Positions 1 to 10,318 of a stretch of 64,000 nucleotides of DNA are shown here, piece after piece. Made by a program: the position numbers and the translations under genes. Source of the stretch: Diphasiastrum complanatum (lineage: Eukaryota > Streptophyta > Lycopodiopsida > Lycopodiales > Lycopodiaceae); contig CM055101.1 in the NCBI GenBank assembly GCA_029204225.1, forward strand, positions 37,739,374 to 37,803,373, given 5' to 3'. Below the pieces are notes generated by a model. The model made no database searches and was not told the origin of the DNA. It worked only from the letters and a program-made list of their open reading frames with translations. The first letter of the stretch is position 1, and every line of letters begins with the position of its first letter.

Positions 1-97
1 GTATTTTTGCAGCTATGGACGATGGATGGACTGACACTCATCGGCAATCTGGTCAATAGTGTCTTGCCCACTTGGCATAGTCTTCCTACGAGGCATG

Positions 98-231
98 TGT
101 AATCGTTCCTAACACCACAGTAGGGCAAACACTAACTGATCCACCCAACCTTGCCTACTCCCTGATATAGTAAGCCCCTCCTAGCCCAGTGTGTGGACTG
201 GAAGCATGCTACTGCCAAGTGTCGGCCACGG
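98..231 (-). repeat. Partial 3' LTR of element G
   Basis: It matches the terminal third of the 5' LTR at 1221-1355, from TGTAATCGTTCC through the GTGTCGGCCAC segment, and then jumps directly into gag sequence at about 232. The outer end is intact next to the target duplication. The U3 end is gone. Confidence 0.8.
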
Positions 232-449
232 GTCAACACTGGACTTGAAATTGGCTAATGCCAACTTCAGTTCATCCACTTCTGTTACCAATTGGAGGAA
301 CTGCTCCTTGGTAACAGTTCGTCGAGTTCTTCGGCGAACGTTCCTGTTCTTCTACTTCCAGGGTTCCTTCCCTTTTCTGTAAGCCAAGGCTTTGTTTCAA
401 GCTCGTCGAAGCCTCTCTCCGGGTTGATCAGGTCCCTGAGAATGGTCAT
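232..449 (-). pseudogene. gag N-terminal fragment of element G
   Basis: On the minus strand the start codon is at 449-447. The fragment matches the gag start of elements A (9110) and C (23470), including the segment reading VDELKLALANFKS in those copies. It is cut at about 232, where it is fused to LTR sequence. Only a small N-terminal portion of the capsid precursor remains and the frame is not intact. Confidence 0.7.
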
Positions 450-1207
450 CTTCGGAACTGAAAGAGAGCTACCTTAACTTCTGAAGGAAAAAAAGTCTAA
501 AAGACTAATTTACAACTGTACAAGGAAAAGGAAAGATGACTTAGCTGTTTCTGAGGACTGTACTTCCACAGAGAGAATCAAGAAAAGCCCTTTCAGCTCT
601 TCCTCCACTGATTTGAGGTTGGAAAATGTGCAACAAGATCTGAAACTTTTGCTATCCCCCCTCGCTGGTCTGACAGCATCTCAATTTGTCCACAAAATGG
701 CAAGTCTGAAGTCCAAAAACCCTTTTGAATTCTGAAATTTCAGAAGTCTCCTGCTCGCCGATCTGGTAGGAATCCTCTTGCTCCAAATCTCTGACGTTGG
801 GGCCCGAAAACTTGTCCAAAAACCAGATTTTCAGAAGCGCTGGCAGCGCTGGCCCTGCTCTCTTTTTTGGTTTCAAACTCGCTGAGAACCAGTAAATTTT
901 TCCCTGGAAATCAGATGCAGGTCTCTGGCTATACAGCGATGGAGGTGCTGGCTTCTTCCTTCTCTAATTTCGCTGGGAAAACTATGAGAATCCTCTGAAC
1001 TCAGTGAGAAACAGCTGTTTTTCCAGCGAGTTACCTACAATTGGAATCTGACTCCTTGCTATTGTGACTTCTCAGTGAAAATCAGAAGTTTGAAGGCTGC
1101 TCCTACAGCAATCCTCCTCCTCTATTCCTCTCTGAGAATCTGAGAAACACTTCCTATCTTCTGATAGCTTTCTCTACTGCTGCTCCTAACTCCCTAGGAT
1201 GGAGATG

Positions 1208-1219
1208 GCTCTGATACCA
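1208..1219 (-). other. Primer binding site of element G (initiator Met tRNA type)
   Basis: The minus strand reads TGGTATCAGAGC, complementary to the 3' end of plant initiator methionine tRNA, one base inside the LTR end at 1221. The same PBS appears in elements A and E, with one mismatch in C. Confidence 0.85.
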
Positions 1220-1220
1220 G

Positions 1221-1575
1221 TGTAATCGTTCCTAACACCACAGTAGGGCAAACACTAACTGATCCACCCAACCTTGCCTACTCCCTGATATAGAGTAAGC
1301 CCCTCCTAGCCCAGTGTGAGGACTGGTAGCATGCTACTGCCAAGTGTCGGCCACATGGCACTGACGTGGCCGACTGCACGTCGGGACCCAACTGGGGGCC
1401 CTATCCTGCTGACAGGGTCCCTAGGCTGTGTTAGGCCGCCATGGCTATGGACCATGCTGGGGCACACTACTCACACTGTCTTGCCCTGTTGGTCATGTAC
1501 GCTGGACACGACCCTGACTGTGGTATCTGACCTATCTGTGTTCTTAGGGTTCGCACTGGTTACGAGCTCGTAACA
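1221..1575 (-). repeat. 5' LTR of element G (355 bp)
   Basis: On the minus strand it starts TGTTACGAGCTCGTAAC and ends TTACA, the same termini as the LTRs at 7811-8177, 14714-15071 and 26335-26692. The first bases form a 16-bp perfect palindrome, GTTACGAGCTCGTAAC. Confidence 0.88.
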
Positions 1576-3086
1576 GCATGGATGCTACTCGAGCTGGTGG
1601 AGCCATCATGGCCGAGTTCATCTATGAGGCAGTGATCTCTGTAGTGAGATTGGGGCAGAGCATGTGGTTCAAGTCATCACAGACAACGGCTCGAACTGAG
1701 ATTGATGGGAGAGATGGTGATGAGGGAGTACCCGAGTATTGTGTGGACCCCGTGTGCTGCACATTGCATCGACCTTTCTCATTCAGGACTGGTTGCACTT
1801 CCATGGATTCGTGAGGTACAATTTTCTGCACTTGTCAATTATTCCAGGCGCCTAACCTCGTTTAGCTTCTAACAATTTTTTTTTTAATGTTTGTCTTGCA
1901 GCTCACCTCTCAGGCCATGCGCATAGTGAAGTTCGTCACCAGAAAGAGGCGCGTGCTGGCATTGTTCTATACATTCTCTGGCTGGACCTGAAGAAGCCAG
2001 CACCCCTCGCTTTACCTTCTTTTTCCTGGTTCTCGAGCGACTATGCGTCTTGCGAGATCATTTGCGGAGGATGGTATCCAGTGAGGGATTTGATGTTTCA
2101 GGGATTGCACAACAGAGGCAGTGTTTCTTCCAGGCCATCGTCTTTGGAACGACTTCTAGACACGTGCGAGTGAGATTGTAGAGGTTCTTCGAGCTGTCTT
2201 CAATGTGCTGCGCCTAGTACACCGAGAGGTGTGCACTCTCGGTCTCATATACGAGTTCATGGACCACATCGGCGAGGCGCTTCACAGATGTGGCTTAAAG
2301 GAGGATAGGTACGTCTCCTATCACTTTCTAATTTTAGTTTCACTCTGCTCTCGTGTTTTCGAAGATGCCATTTGCAATGTCACCTGTGCAGGAAGGACGA
2401 GCTCCTCACACGGCGAGGTGGGACTACTTCCACAGACCCATCCATGCGGTGGCCCACATGTTGCACCCATTGTGGCGCTCTACCAGACGTCCTGGTGACA
2501 TGGACCTCCACCAAGGATGGGTGGAGTACACCGAACGTGTATGGCCTGGCGCAGGTATTGTATATTATTCTAGCTAGTGTAGTTGTTTATATTAGCATAT
2601 GCTTTGGTTTGTGGCCTGACACGTCTTCTATAAACTTTGCCAATAGGCATGACTCTGGGGAACATAGAGCGAGACATAGTCAAGTTCGAGCGGGGCCTGT
2701 ATCCTTTTGATCGAGAGCAGTGTAAGCTCGGAGATGACCAGTTGGCTCCTGTCACATGGGAGCTTTCATGGCCGCAGTACGCCTGACCTTCAGCGACTGG
2801 CAGAGAGGGTCCTTGCACAAGACTGTTTGGCTTCCGCCTGTGAGCGGAACTGGAGTGTATGGGCCAGCTATCACGAAGAAGAGAAATAGACTCTCCATTG
2901 AGCAGTGCAGGCGGTTGGTGTTCGTGAACACCAACGGACGCATGTTGAGACGGACATGCATGCAGGGTGACCGCTTGATCGAGGTGAGTTAGTGACTTTA
3001 TTGGTATTGCTTGATGTACTTGCATTTCAAATGAACTTATTTGACAAATGCATAAGCTTGCTTACCATGCCCGTTTCTTTTTGTAG

Positions 3087-3846
3087 GTGAACCCTGACTC
3101 CAACAAGGTACATACGACAACTGCTGATCCTCGGGTGCCACCTATGGAGGAGGAGGTCGAGGATGATATCTATCATGAGCTACATATGCAGGTAGAAGCA
3201 GAGGCACAGTCTGCACAACGCATCAGGAGAGTAGCTCGACGTCAAGAGATGGGAGAGGATGGAGATGATGAGATTTTGGGGCGTGGAGAGGGATTTCGGC
3301 ATGGGTACGAGGAGGAGTGGATGGATGAGAGTGATAGAGGCAGAGGATGAGGGTAAGCATGAGGGGGGGGGGGGGGGAGAGAGACATGCAACACTTATTT
3401 GTAGACCCCCATGCCGAGACACAGGAGGAGCCAGCCGTTCCTACACCTAGACGTAGAGGGCGACCTAGAAGTTCCAAGGGGGGGGGGGGGCCTTGTTTGT
3501 AGAGAGGACTGGAGTTTCACAGGCAGTCGAGGGCTAGGTCGGCTCTGAGTTTATAGGGCCTTCCCAGGCTACGAGATCATAGTTGAGAGGGCGACCTAGA
3601 GGGAGTAGCAGAGGAGGAACAGTTGGAGCCAGCCAGGAGGGGCAGGAGGGAGAGAGAGGGAGAGGGAGAGGTAGGGGGACAGGGAAGAGGCAGAGGCGGA
3701 CGCAGAGGCAGAGGCGGACGCAGAGGCAGAGGCAGAGGCAGAGGCTCACCACGACACATGCACCCTCAACATCATCTACAGATTCCTTGTTTGGTAGTTC
3801 CACAAACACTGATGACTCTGACTTTGAGTTAGAGGACGATTGTTAG
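3087..3846 (+). pseudogene. Last exon of the hAT transposase: acidic and Arg/Gly-rich tail
   Basis: It opens after a TTTTTGTAG acceptor and encodes an acidic stretch (MEEEVEDDIYHELHMQVEAE), then RGRPR-type AT-hook-like motifs (near 3455-3475 and 3583-3600), then long Arg-Gly/Arg-Gln repeats. It ends with a Ser/Asp-rich terminus (SSTNTDDSDFELEDDC, stop at about 3846). Such tails follow the dimerisation domain in many plant hAT proteins and probably aid DNA contact. Two G homopolymers, at 3363-3377 and 3478-3490, break the reading frame. Confidence 0.6.
3363..3377. repeat. G15 homopolymer
   Basis: An uninterrupted run of 15 G in the hAT last exon. A second run of 13 G is at 3478-3490. Both sit in purine-rich coding sequence and shift the frame. 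Sequencing error in homopolymers cannot be excluded. Confidence 0.9.
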
Positions 3847-4027
3847 TTGTTAGTTGTTATGACTCATGAGACATTATTTATCGGGTGTTTCTTTTTTCGG
3901 CCTTGAGCACGACATAATATATTTTCGCGTTTTTACATTGTAACCTGTCGGGTTTGTGTTTCGATATGATTTTTTTCCAGCATGTTCTACTTAAGTAGGT
4001 AATTGTCACATGCTAATTTCTACAAAT

Positions 4028-4030
<3 letters not shown>
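3847..4030. other. 3' flank of the hAT gene, no feature recognised
   Basis: AT-rich sequence after the transposase stop codon, presumably 3' UTR. No convincing terminal inverted repeat was seen. Confidence 0.4.

Positions 4031-4100
<70 letters not shown>
4031..4100. repeat. (AG)35 microsatellite
   Basis: Perfect dinucleotide repeat, the first of six long GA/CT tracts in the window. Confidence 0.98.
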
Positions 4101-4103
<3 letters not shown>

Positions 4104-4305
4104 CAATATGCTCTCAATGCTTTGCTTTGCACATGATTTCATTTCACACAATACTGGTAACTGTAGAAAATGATATAATAGTGAAAAATAAGTTAATGGA
4201 CAACAATGGTCCTAAAATTGATGGCAAACTTCATAAATGAACTACCCTTGAAAAAATTTTCCATTTGATACCCACATTGGCATTAAAAAAAATTTTTTAA
4301 AAAAA

Positions 4306-4364
4306 ACGTTCCGAGGAACCCTAGTGGGAATTCCCGGAACGTGATCCGGAATGCATTCCGGATC
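4306..4364. repeat. Clustered inverted repeats, including a 22-bp perfect palindrome
   Basis: ACGTTCCG at 4306-4313 pairs with CGGAACGT at 4335-4342. It is followed directly by a 22-bp perfect palindrome at 4343-4364 whose half-site is GATCCGGAATG. An A-run lies just to the left. No gene explains it. It could be the edge of a small inverted-repeat transposon. Confidence 0.7.
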
Positions 4365-4389
4365 GTGACCTGCAACTTTGCGACAAACT

Positions 4390-5532
4390 TACCCATACAC
4401 AGTCTGAGCACATCATTCATCATCATCATGAATGTAGCTGGGCATTAATCAATCCAAATGGCATCACAAGATACTCATAGTGACCAAACCGGTTCTGAAA
4501 GCAGTCTTGTGTACATCCTCTTCACGAACTCTAACCTGATGGTATCCACTCTTTAGGTCTATTTTACTGAACACAGTGGCACCTGACAAGGCATCAAGCA
4601 AATCATCTATATGTGGCATAGAATATCGATGTTTAACCGTTATCTTGTTCAAACCTCGATAATCCACACACATACGCCATGATCCATCCTTCTTTTTACA
4701 AGAATGATCGAAGAGGCAAAAGGGGAATAACTAGGTCGTATTTGCCCTTGGCCAGATAATCATAGACCATCCGTCTCACTTCCTCTTCCTCCTTAAGACT
4801 CATTCTGTAAGGACGTCTATTGACAGGACATGAATCCGGGTATTAATCAATCTTATGCTCAACATTCTTACGAGGTAAAACAGATGGAAGATCATCTATG
4901 AACATCTGAAAACTCTCTAATCTCTTGATCCAAATTGGCAATAGTACTGGTTTGCACACACTGCATGCTACTCTAACTAGTATTAGTAGACATATCAAGT
5001 ATGAAGGGAATGCATCACACCATCAAACTGGAACTCATACACATGAGTATCCCAGGCTATGTGTAGCTTCCGCATCGTGTGCCAACAAATGCCCACCAAC
5101 ACCACATCAAACCACGCAAGCCGTGTTATCTCAAAATCCAACCCTTTCTGTGTAACTTTGTACAGTTAGTGGAATGCCCACAACCCTCTTATACCAAATC
5201 TCTGTACCCTTTCCATCAGCCATTTCCACTATGTACTGGTACTGGATTGGTTGAGTATTCACACTTAACTTCCGTACCAAAATTGAATTCAACACATTAT
5301 GAGAGGACCCAGTGTCAAATAGAACATGAACATCTCTACCACACAGCTGTCCTCGCATAACAATAAGAGAAGTGTTAGGAAATTGATACCCTTGGTGAGC
5401 CGATTTTGACAAAAGCGCTGGTGGAGCCGTGTCCACTCTCCTGACCACCGAAACATTCATGAGGTGTGGAACATCTGGATTGGCTTCCTGCTCGATCTCT
5501 TCCACTGTCATAGGGTCATCGCCCTGGTTCAT
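4390..5532 (-). pseudogene. gypsy element F: protease and truncated reverse transcriptase
   Basis: The minus strand encodes an aspartic protease with the catalytic triplet in VLFDTGSSHNVLNS (about 5290-5250), followed by decayed sequence and RT motifs [26 protein letters not shown] and [19 protein letters not shown] (4673-4500). The RT breaks off just after its N-terminal third, before the YxDD box, at about 4390-4440, so the rest of pol is absent. The family differs from element A, whose protease reads DDGATHNF. Close relatives of this protease are seen at 27790-28110. Confidence 0.82.
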
Positions 5533-5539
5533 CTAGTCC

Positions 5540-6560
5540 ACCTGAAGATTATACGTGGTCCGCATCAAGTTCCGTGGACATTCCTTACACCTATGCTGCC
5601 CCAAACATCCAAAACAGAGGTTCTCCCTCTTTGTAGGTTCTTGGTCTTGAGGTGACAACATTGAAGGACGCTGAACCTTTTGGGCATTGGGCTGCCCATA
5701 CAACCCTTTGCCTTTGGGGGCCCCTGCACCCTTCTTGTTTTGGTCACCCCGGAGCTTGCCTTTGATTTGGTTTGACCTTCAAACTTTCTCTTTTGTTCCA
5801 TATGCCCTTGCTTCCCCAAGGTTGCTGACCACTTGTACCAGCTACCGCAATAGGAATCGGTCCTCTTTTCCCATCTTCATGATACAAAGCCATTTGGATG
5901 GCTCCCCGCAAATCATGAGATTGCTCCTTCCACACAAAAGGACGAATACTCTCTCGAAGTCCCTCCACAAAGTGAGAATATTTGCATGTACATAGGAGCT
6001 TCCTGAGGATTGTGTAACAAAGCCTCTCGGCACTTGTCTACATAATCTTGCACGCTCAAGCTACCTACTTCAAATAAGACCATTGTTGCATGGCTCTGTT
6101 GTCTTCAACCATAGGCACCCAGTTTTGCACAAACATTTGCCGGAATGCCTCCCATGTGGTTTGGAACTAGGTCATCCTTTTCCCACCTTTGTGCTGACTC
6201 TGAAAACGATATGTAGCTTTAGCAATCTATCTCAATTTCATCGTCATGCCACACATCTGGAATGCTTTCTCCCATTTTTGTAACCAATTCTCAACGACAT
6301 CTGTAGTTCTCATAGATACTGCTCAGTGAACTTCGAGGTTTTAAATCTTTAATAGTAGGTAGCTTTCTCTTTCGAAACCCCAACTCAGCTTCATGGCCTA
6401 TCGACAATGTCCTTTATGCTTCCATAGCTGTTAGTAGAAAATGCTCAAAGGCTGCCAGAAGATCAGCAATCCACCATGGGCTGCTATCTTATGGGCTCCA
6501 AATCTGCCAACGGATCACCTGCAGTAGGGCGCTGATCTCCAAGAATGCTCCAAACCCTAA
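5540..6560 (-). pseudogene. gypsy element F: gag with zinc knuckle, decayed
   Basis: Between the PBS and the protease, the minus strand keeps a nucleocapsid knuckle, CFGCLGQHRCKEC (about 5630-5590), spaced CX2CX3HX4C, one residue shorter than the usual CX2CX4HX4C. A basic Lys/Gly-rich segment (GKQGHMEQKRKFEGQTKSK) lies beside it at about 5760-5820. Frames are broken many times between 5850 and 6560. Capsid homology there is inferred from position only. Confidence 0.6.
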
Positions 6561-6600
6561 CTGAAGATGCCAAATCCCACACAAGTCTTGAAAGCAACTA

Positions 6601-6612
6601 CTCTGATTACCA
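6601..6612 (-). other. Primer binding site of element F, imperfect
   Basis: The minus strand reads TGGTAATCAGAG, the initiator-Met-tRNA PBS with one inserted A. It sits two bases inside the LTR candidate that begins at 6615. Confidence 0.6.
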
Positions 6613-6614
6613 AA

Positions 6615-7148
6615 TGTTACACACAAGCTCACAAACCCTAAGTAAATACACAAAATTACCCAGCAAATTCGTCAGTTTATTAATCTCAAGCAAACGTACA
6701 TAGATCAACAAGCAAACATGAGAGCTATGTTTGCAAGTCTCCACCCAACCATAGCTGCATAGGAATGCCTGACAAGGCTCACACTATATCTCCTCAAGCA
6801 CCCCTTAACCCTGACACATCCTAACGTCGACACATGGCAAACTCCATGCACGGTCGACACTTGCACTTGGCAGTACCCTGACACATAGGCAAGCTAGTAG
6901 GTGACAATCTGACACGTGTCACTCATGCATTGGACCAAGTGTCCCAATGAGCATATGACACATGTCTGTTGACCTGTCCATTGACCATCAGACAAGTGTC
7001 ACTCATGCACTGGACCAAGTGTCCCAGTGAGCATATGACACGTGTCACATTGACCGGTCAACCTTTCCTACTTTTTACGAGGTCAGTCCAGCAAACTCCT
7101 CATGAGACCCATACCTCCTTGGCCATCTCGGATTTAGTCACTATAACA
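6615..7148 (-). repeat. Candidate 5' LTR of element F (about 534 bp)
   Basis: On the plus strand it begins TGTTACACAC next to the PBS and can be ended at CTATAACA, giving TGTTA/TAACA inverted termini. Inside is an 80-bp tandem duplication (6911-6990 and 6991-7065) with ACACGTGTC and TTGACC motifs. The outer boundary is inferred, because the second LTR is absent. Confidence 0.5.
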
Positions 7149-7254
7149 AATATTTACATTGCAATTTACAATTGTCTCCACAGGCCGGTGACTTAGCCAT
7201 TTACAATTTAATAATTACAAATTTACCATTTACATTGGGCAAGGGATACAAAGT

Positions 7255-7810
7255 ACATGTGACAGTTAGCTTGCCACACAAGCCTATGTCAAGCCTATGT
7301 GGCAAACTGCAACATGCCCTACGTGGCATGCGTATATGACTTGCCACGCAAGCCTATGATAGGCCTACGTGGCTTGTGACATGGCCACATGGCAAGTCCC
7401 AAGTCTGTGTGGTTTGTCTCAGGATAGCAGGCCTATGTAGCTTGCCATGTGGCAGCTTGCCGAGCCCCAGCTCTCTCTCTCTCTCTAGATCCACTCAAGC
7501 CTACAAGGCAGAGCTTGGTTGGCTTGCCACACAAGCTTATGGCAACCCTATGTGGTAGCCTTGCGACATACTTGCGTGGCAGACATCATACCTATGCCAT
7601 GCCTATGTGGCCTGCCACGCAAGGCCTATGGTAGGCCTGTGTGGCTTGCCACATGGCAACTTTCAAGCCCACCTATATAGCTCTCTCTCTCTAGGTCTAC
7701 TCAAGCCTACGTGGCAGAGCCCGGTTGGCTTGCCATACAAGCCTATGGTAGGCCTACATGGCTTGCCACATGGCAAACCTCAAGCCTGCATGATTTGCCA
7801 TGTGGCATAC
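7255..7810. repeat. Degenerate array of CACGTGG/GCCTATGTGGC-type short repeats (left part)
   Basis: Loosely periodic repeats of CACGCAAGCCTATG, GTAGGCCTAYGTGGC and GGCTTGCCACATGGC in both orientations, giving many overlapping palindromes. Short CT runs (7470-7485 and 7680-7692) follow an AGCCC segment in two similar larger units. The array resumes at 15077, beyond element A, so A inserted into it. No coding sequence is credible here. Confidence 0.65.
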
Positions 7811-8177
7811 TGTTACGAGCTCGTAACCCAGTGCCGAACCCTAGAGAACACAGATAGGTCAGATTACCACAGTCAGGGTCGTGTCCAGCATACAAGACCA
7901 ACAGGGCAAGACAGTGTGAGTAGTGTGCCCCAGCACGGTCCATAGCCATGGCGGGCCTAACACAGCCTAGGGACCCTGTCAGCAGGATAGGGCCCCCAGT
8001 TGGGTCCCGACGTGCAGTCGGCCACGTCAGTGACACGTGGCCGACACTTGGCAGTAGCATGCTACCAGTCCTCACACTGGGCTAGGAGGAGCTTACTCTA
8101 TATCAGGGAGTAGGCAAGGTTGGTGGGATCAGTTAGTGTTTGCCCTACTGTGGTGTTAGGTGTTAGGATCTATTACA
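7811..8177 (+). repeat. 5' LTR of element A (367 bp)
   Basis: Starts TGTTACGAGCTCGTAAC and ends TATTACA. Compared with the 3' LTR it has an extra tandem copy of TGTTAGG near 8158-8166. The otherwise close match indicates recent insertion. Confidence 0.92.
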
Positions 8178-8178
8178 C

Positions 8179-8190
8179 TGGTATCAGAGC
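8179..8190 (+). other. Primer binding site of element A
   Basis: TGGTATCAGAGC, one base after the LTR end, complementary to initiator Met tRNA. Confidence 0.92.
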
Positions 8191-9109
8191 CATCTCCATC
8201 CTAGGGAGTTTAGTAGCAGTAGTAGAGAAAGCTATCAGAAGCAGGAAAGATTTCTCAGATTCTCAGGAAAGAATTGAGGAGGAAAATCTCTGTAGGAACA
8301 GCTTTCAAATCCTTGAAATTTGCTGGAATTTATAGTTGTTTGAGGCACGATCCCTTGTACAGGCTCCAGCGCTGAAAAATCAGGGATTTACCCTCGATTT
8401 TTATGTATCAATTGTGGATTTTTGAGCAAATTCTAAATAGAAAACGTGGAGCAGTCCCAGCGCTGCCAAATTGGGTGGAAACTTCGATTTTGGAGTGAAA
8501 TTTTCCGGAATTTGGAGCGGATCTGAGACAGAATTTTGGTGTGCAGGTCCAGCGCTGAAGGTGTTGCTAGAAAATCAGATTTTGAGAGGGATTTTGGGTC
8601 TCAAAGTAAGCAAAAACGAGTAGCAACATTCCTGGTCAGGCAGCGAGGGCAGCCAGTAGCCCCAAATTGGAGGTTTAAAATATTTTTTTGAGCCTTCGCA
8701 CCTGTTTTTCAGATCAGAACCTCAGATAGAATTTCAATCAGATCAGCGAGCAGTTCCCTCTATAAATTCAGAAATCCAGAGCACATTTTGTGCTTCAAAC
8801 CTGAGTTTTTTTTGGAGCAGCAGACCCACAGCTCAATCAGCGAGGGTGGTCAGAGGTTCAAATCAGATTTTATCCTACAAATTCAAGTTTTGAATTCTGA
8901 TTTTTCCGGATAGCACGTCTAAAATTTGCAGTAAAAGAGCTGAGAGGGCTTTTCTTGATATTTTCTTTGGAAGTACAGTCCACAGAAACAGCTAAGTTTT
9001 CTTTCCCTCCTTTGTATAGCTAAGTCATCTTTCCTTTTCCTTGTACAGTTGTAAATTAGTCTTTTAGACTTTTTTTCCTTCAGAAGTTAAGGTAGCTCTC
9101 TTTCAGAAG
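8191..9109 (+). other. Untranslated leader of element A
   Basis: About 920 bp between PBS and the gag start with no conserved frame. The same leader is present in elements G (450-1207, reversed) and C (22591-23469). It carries repeated CAGCGCTG-like and CAGCGAGG-like short motifs, possibly packaging or dimerisation signals, although no function can be shown. Confidence 0.7.
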
Positions 9110-10190
9110 ATGACCATTCCTCAGGGACCTGATCAACCCCCAGAGAGAGGCTTCGACGAACTTGAAACAGAAGCCTTGGCTTACAGAAAAGGGAAGGAAC
9201 CCATGGAAGTGGAAGAACAGAACAGTTCGCCGAAGAACTCGACGAACTGGTTACCAAGGAGCAGTTCCTCCAATTGGTAACAGAAGTGGATGAACTAAAG
9301 TTGGCATTAGCCAATTTCAAGTCCAGTGTGGACGACTCGTTCGCTGAACTCAAAAACTTGATTTTGAGTTCCGCGAAAGGAAGCCTTCCCTCCACTTCTC
9401 AGTTATCCCCTTCTCCACTTCCATCAGTTTCAGGTGAGACTTTACGGTCTCACCCCAGTGTTTTTAAAGATTTAAAGCCTCCTACTTTTAATGGGGAAGA
9501 GAAGGATAGAAATGCAAATATTCTACAAACCTTCCTCAGCAAATGGAAGAACATTCATGCTCTTAAACAGACCCCTGACCATTTGCAAGCAATTGAGGCC
9601 AGTCTTTCTTTAGGGGCCTATGGCCTATAAGTGGTGGTTAAATCTCCAGGAGACTGGGCAGACTCCCCGGTCATGGGAAGCTTTTGAAGAAGCTTTCCTA
9701 AGAGAATTTCTACCAGAAAATGAACTGGATAGAGCCTGGGAAGCCTGGGAAAGAACAGTAATGGATAAATCCCTCATCCAATATATCTCGCAGTATCGAG
9801 AAGCAATTTTAAAGATTAAAAATATGGATGACTATCAAAAAATCAGGGGATTTGTCCGTGGCCTCAAAGATGAATATAAAGTAGAGGTCCAGAGAAACTC
9901 GCCTACTACCCTTGAGCAAGCTCTCAGATATGCTCAAATCTATGATGATTCAGTGGGTAGGAAGAGAGCGAGACAACAACCACTTTTTGAGCAGCTTCCT
10001 CAGAAAGACTTTCAATTTAAAAAAGAAATTTTTAAAAAGAAAGAAAGAAGACAAATTTAAAAGTGAAGCTCCTCAGAAACGCCCTTCACTCATACAACCC
10101 TTAAAACGAGATGATTTTGAGAAAGCCAAATAGGAACATTTGTGCTTTGTGTGTACGGGCAAGGGACACACAATCAGACAGTGTCCCAAG
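9110..10190 (+). pseudogene. gag of element A, frameshifted
   Basis: The start ATG at 9110 is chosen by alignment with element C. An early frameshift separates it from the frame reading EQFLQLVTEVDELKLALANF (9260-9320). A further break near 9620 precedes the capsid segment YKWWLNLQETGQTPRSWEAF and LRYAQIYDDSVGRKRARQQP. The nucleocapsid knuckle CFVCTGKGHTIRQC at 10143-10184 has the canonical CX2CX4HX4C spacing. The product would form the virus-like particle and bind RNA; this copy cannot make it. Confidence 0.8.
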
Positions 10191-10318
10191 GGGCCTTTCA
10201 CTAAAAAAGATAAGAAAGATAAAAAACAAGTTCATCTTGTTCAGACTGTATGTTTCCCTAGTGACTCGGCGGCTTCCGAGATCAAAGTGTATCATGAAAA
10301 TCATGAACACTGCTGCCA

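Larger units (their letters stand above)
98..1575 (-). mobile_element. Internally deleted Ty3/gypsy element G inside the hAT gene, TSD GCATG
   Basis: The minus-strand order is a full 5' LTR (1575 down to 1221), PBS, untranslated leader, the first part of gag (449 down to about 232), then directly the last ~134 bp of an LTR (231 down to 98). Everything from mid-gag through pol into the 3' LTR is missing. A perfect 5-bp duplication, GCATG, flanks it at 93-97 and 1576-1580, so it inserted as one unit or was deleted internally after insertion. It belongs to the same family as element A at 7811-15071. Removing it and one GCATG restores hAT sequence across the junction. Confidence 0.85.
13..3846 (+). 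pseudogene. hAT-superfamily transposase pseudogene, multi-exon, split by a gypsy insertion
   Basis: A plant-type hAT transposase (DUF659 family), a nuclear cut-and-paste enzyme; the N-terminal part lies left of the window. Inferred exons with consensus splice sites: 13-1815 (interrupted at 98-1580 by a gypsy element), 1902-2308, 2392-2554, 2647-2983 and 3087-3846. Readable landmarks are MDDGWTDTHRQS near 15-50, MDATRAGGAIMAEFIYEAV from 1578, a frame-shifted VVQVITDNGSN segment near 1660-1700, LRLVHREVCTLGLIYEFMDH near 2207-2266, WDYFHRPIHAVAHMLHP near 2419-2470, and the dimerisation segment ACERNWSVWASYH near 2840-2878. The frame shifts between 40 and 90, near 1650 and at about 2875, so this copy is dead even without the insertion. 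The family call rests on DUF659 and hAT C-terminal motifs; no terminal inverted repeat was identified. Confidence 0.82.

Noticed and set aside
2570-3025. 151-codon minus-strand frame opposite the hAT dimerisation domain
   Set aside because: The plus strand has clear hAT motifs and splice sites; this is an antisense shadow with no homology.
7255-7810. Possible CRISPR-like or satellite array
   Set aside because: Units are neither regularly spaced nor separated by unique spacers, and they occur in both orientations; it is a degenerate eukaryotic repeat.
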